NCBI GenBank assembly: GCA_023132995.1
Contig: JAGLXI010000167.1
Coordinates: forward strand, 1 to 6,098
Length of the DNA: 6,098 bases
Direction: 5' to 3'
DNA from: Candidatus Zixiibacteriota bacterium
Lineage (GTDB): Bacteria; Zixibacteria; MSB-5A5; GN15; FEB-12
Shown: positions 5,400 through 6,098 of the stretch, one piece after another
How the letters are laid out: each line of letters starts with the position of its first letter
Numbering within the stretch: position 1 is the stretch's first letter
Notes under the pieces: model-generated
Databases searched by the model: none
Seen by the model: the letters and a program-made list of their open reading frames with translations, nothing else
What the model was told of the DNA's origin: nothing
Program-made: the position numbers and the translations under genes

Positions 5400-6098
5400 A
5401 TGGCAACACAGAGATTCATACCGGCCGGTCGCACCGCACTCGTGCAACCGGCGACCAGTCAAAGGGATCCCGAGCGGCAGAATGTCGACCCTGGTGTAGC
5501 TCAGGTAGCGCTTCAGGTTCAAACCGAATATGCCCACAATCCCTATCCCCGCATTACGACCACGATACTTAACTCGGGCCAGGTGGTGCACAAGGTTGAG
5601 AAAAAGCTCGACCGGGCGGTGCAGTCACTCGAAGAACAACAGCGGGTAGAGGGAATGCTCAACCATCAGCACTCCGAAGTTGTAGCCATCCTGAAGAGAC
5701 AACAAGGCCACGCCTTGGTGAGTCGGGAGGATGCACAGGAAGCCCCGGTCAAGTCTACCTCCATTGTCGAGCGACTCCGCGCGATACCGGGTTCGGAGCA
5801 CATATTCCGACTGGATAACAAGGGCGATTTCATAGGGCGAGCAACCGAGACGCAGTTTCGGAAATCGTTCAAGTCCGTCTTCAAGAACCTCCCGTCGCTG
5901 ATGGAGGTATTCGCTGAACTGGCAGGGGACTTCTCGCAACCACAGCGGCAATCCGGCGTCTGCGAGGTTGAGCGGGACCGGCTGTACTTTGCCTCCACCG
6001 GCAGTGAATGTATTTTTATCACCGTTCGTCGCGTTGACCGCGACACTGACTACGAAAAAGCTATCAAAGAAGCCATCAGCGACGCCGGCGTTGCCGGT
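5400..6098 (+). CDS. Unknown protein, possible Roadblock/LC7-like domain (3' end outside window)
   Basis: The frame is open from ATG 5400 to the window end (233 codons, no stop). Residues 1-45 are polar and probably disordered. Residues ~51-100 form a distinct block ('TTILNSGQVVHKVEKKLD', then a helical stretch ending 'NHQHSEVVAILKR'). Residues ~121-230 start 'IVERLRAIPGSEHIFRLDNKGDFIG' in outline, then a long helix, a strand with 'RLYFASTGSECIFITV', and a final helix. That order resembles Roadblock/LC7 (MglB-type) domains, which regulate small GTPases, but no signature residue proves it. No signal peptide or membrane segment is seen, so it should be cytoplasmic. It lies 54 bases after nrdJ, in the same frame, with no clear ribosome binding site. 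A TATAAT at 5355-5360 lacks a -35 partner, so co-transcription with nrdJ or a weak own promoter are both possible. The coding strand is supported by the uninterrupted frame; the minus-strand frames are shorter and featureless. Confidence 0.72.
   Translation, partial: MATQRFIPAGRTALVQPATSQRDPERQNVDPGVAQVALQVQTEYAHNPYPRITTTILNSGQVVHKVEKKLDRAVQSLEEQQRVEGMLNHQHSEVVAILKRQQGHALVSREDAQEAPVKSTSIVERLRAIPGSEHIFRLDNKGDFIGRATETQFRKSFKSVFKNLPSLMEVFAELAGDFSQPQRQSGVCEVERDRLYFASTGSECIFITVRRVDRDTDYEKAIKEAISDAGVAG

Noticed and set aside
5496..5525. tRNA-like words: GTAGCTCAGGTAG (D-arm-like) and GGTTCAAACC (T-arm-like)
   Set aside because: The two words are only a few bases apart, leaving no room for an anticodon arm, and there is no acceptor stem. 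They lie inside an open coding frame, so this is chance or at most a curiosity.
5175..6046. Minus-strand frames of 108-138 codons at the window end
   Set aside because: They overlap nrdJ and the 233-codon uninterrupted + frame, and their translations look low in structure and rich in Arg and Ser, as expected of shadows.

Overview
This 6.1-kb window looks like a chromosomal segment of an uncultured, fairly GC-rich bacterium of the Candidatus Zixibacteria type or a close FCB-group relative. The basis is the protein style, not a marker gene. The secreted proteins end in paired dockerin-like repeats of the 'D-I-A-D-L-V-Y-L-V-x-x-M-F-x-x-G-P' kind. They also carry the 'INWQVIS...STNYG...GFWQ' module and the 'VPQMINYQGRL' fibre-protein start. 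The lineage call is an inference from recalled family resemblance. All real genes are on the + strand, and the minus-strand reading frames look like shadows.

Layout. (1) Positions 1-564 hold the C-terminal part of a secreted dockerin-repeat protein, followed at once by a GC-rich hairpin with a T-run. (2) Positions 565-889 are non-coding. They contain twin 9-bp hairpins (625-677), a good sigma70-type promoter (756-784), a leader hairpin (805-823) and a strong ribosome binding site. (3) Positions 890-2161 encode a Sec-exported fibre-like protein with a 15-residue YadA/Hep_Hag-like repeat and a phage-tail-collar-like C-terminus. (4) Positions 2259-2786 encode a small exported or lipid-anchored dockerin-repeat protein. 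Its stop codon is followed by an out-of-frame remnant of another dockerin half-repeat. (5) Positions 2879-3092 contain an extended -10 promoter sitting inside a 32-bp inverted repeat, then a leader with three possible hairpins. (6) Positions 3093-5345 encode a complete class II, adenosylcobalamin-dependent ribonucleotide reductase (NrdJ). (7) From 5400 to the window end runs an unfinished gene of unknown function, with a possible Roadblock/LC7-like domain.

The first three genes look like a cell-surface or secreted cluster: two dockerin-repeat proteins around a trimeric-fibre-like protein. The nrdJ gene is housekeeping (deoxyribonucleotide supply) and appears to have its own promoter, so the two halves are probably separate transcription units. 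I do not see a complete novel system. The items most worth a second look are the inverted repeat over the nrdJ -10 box, the structured nrdJ leader, the conserved post-stop element shared by the two dockerin genes, the frameshifted dockerin remnant, and the fibre-plus-collar protein with a signal peptide.
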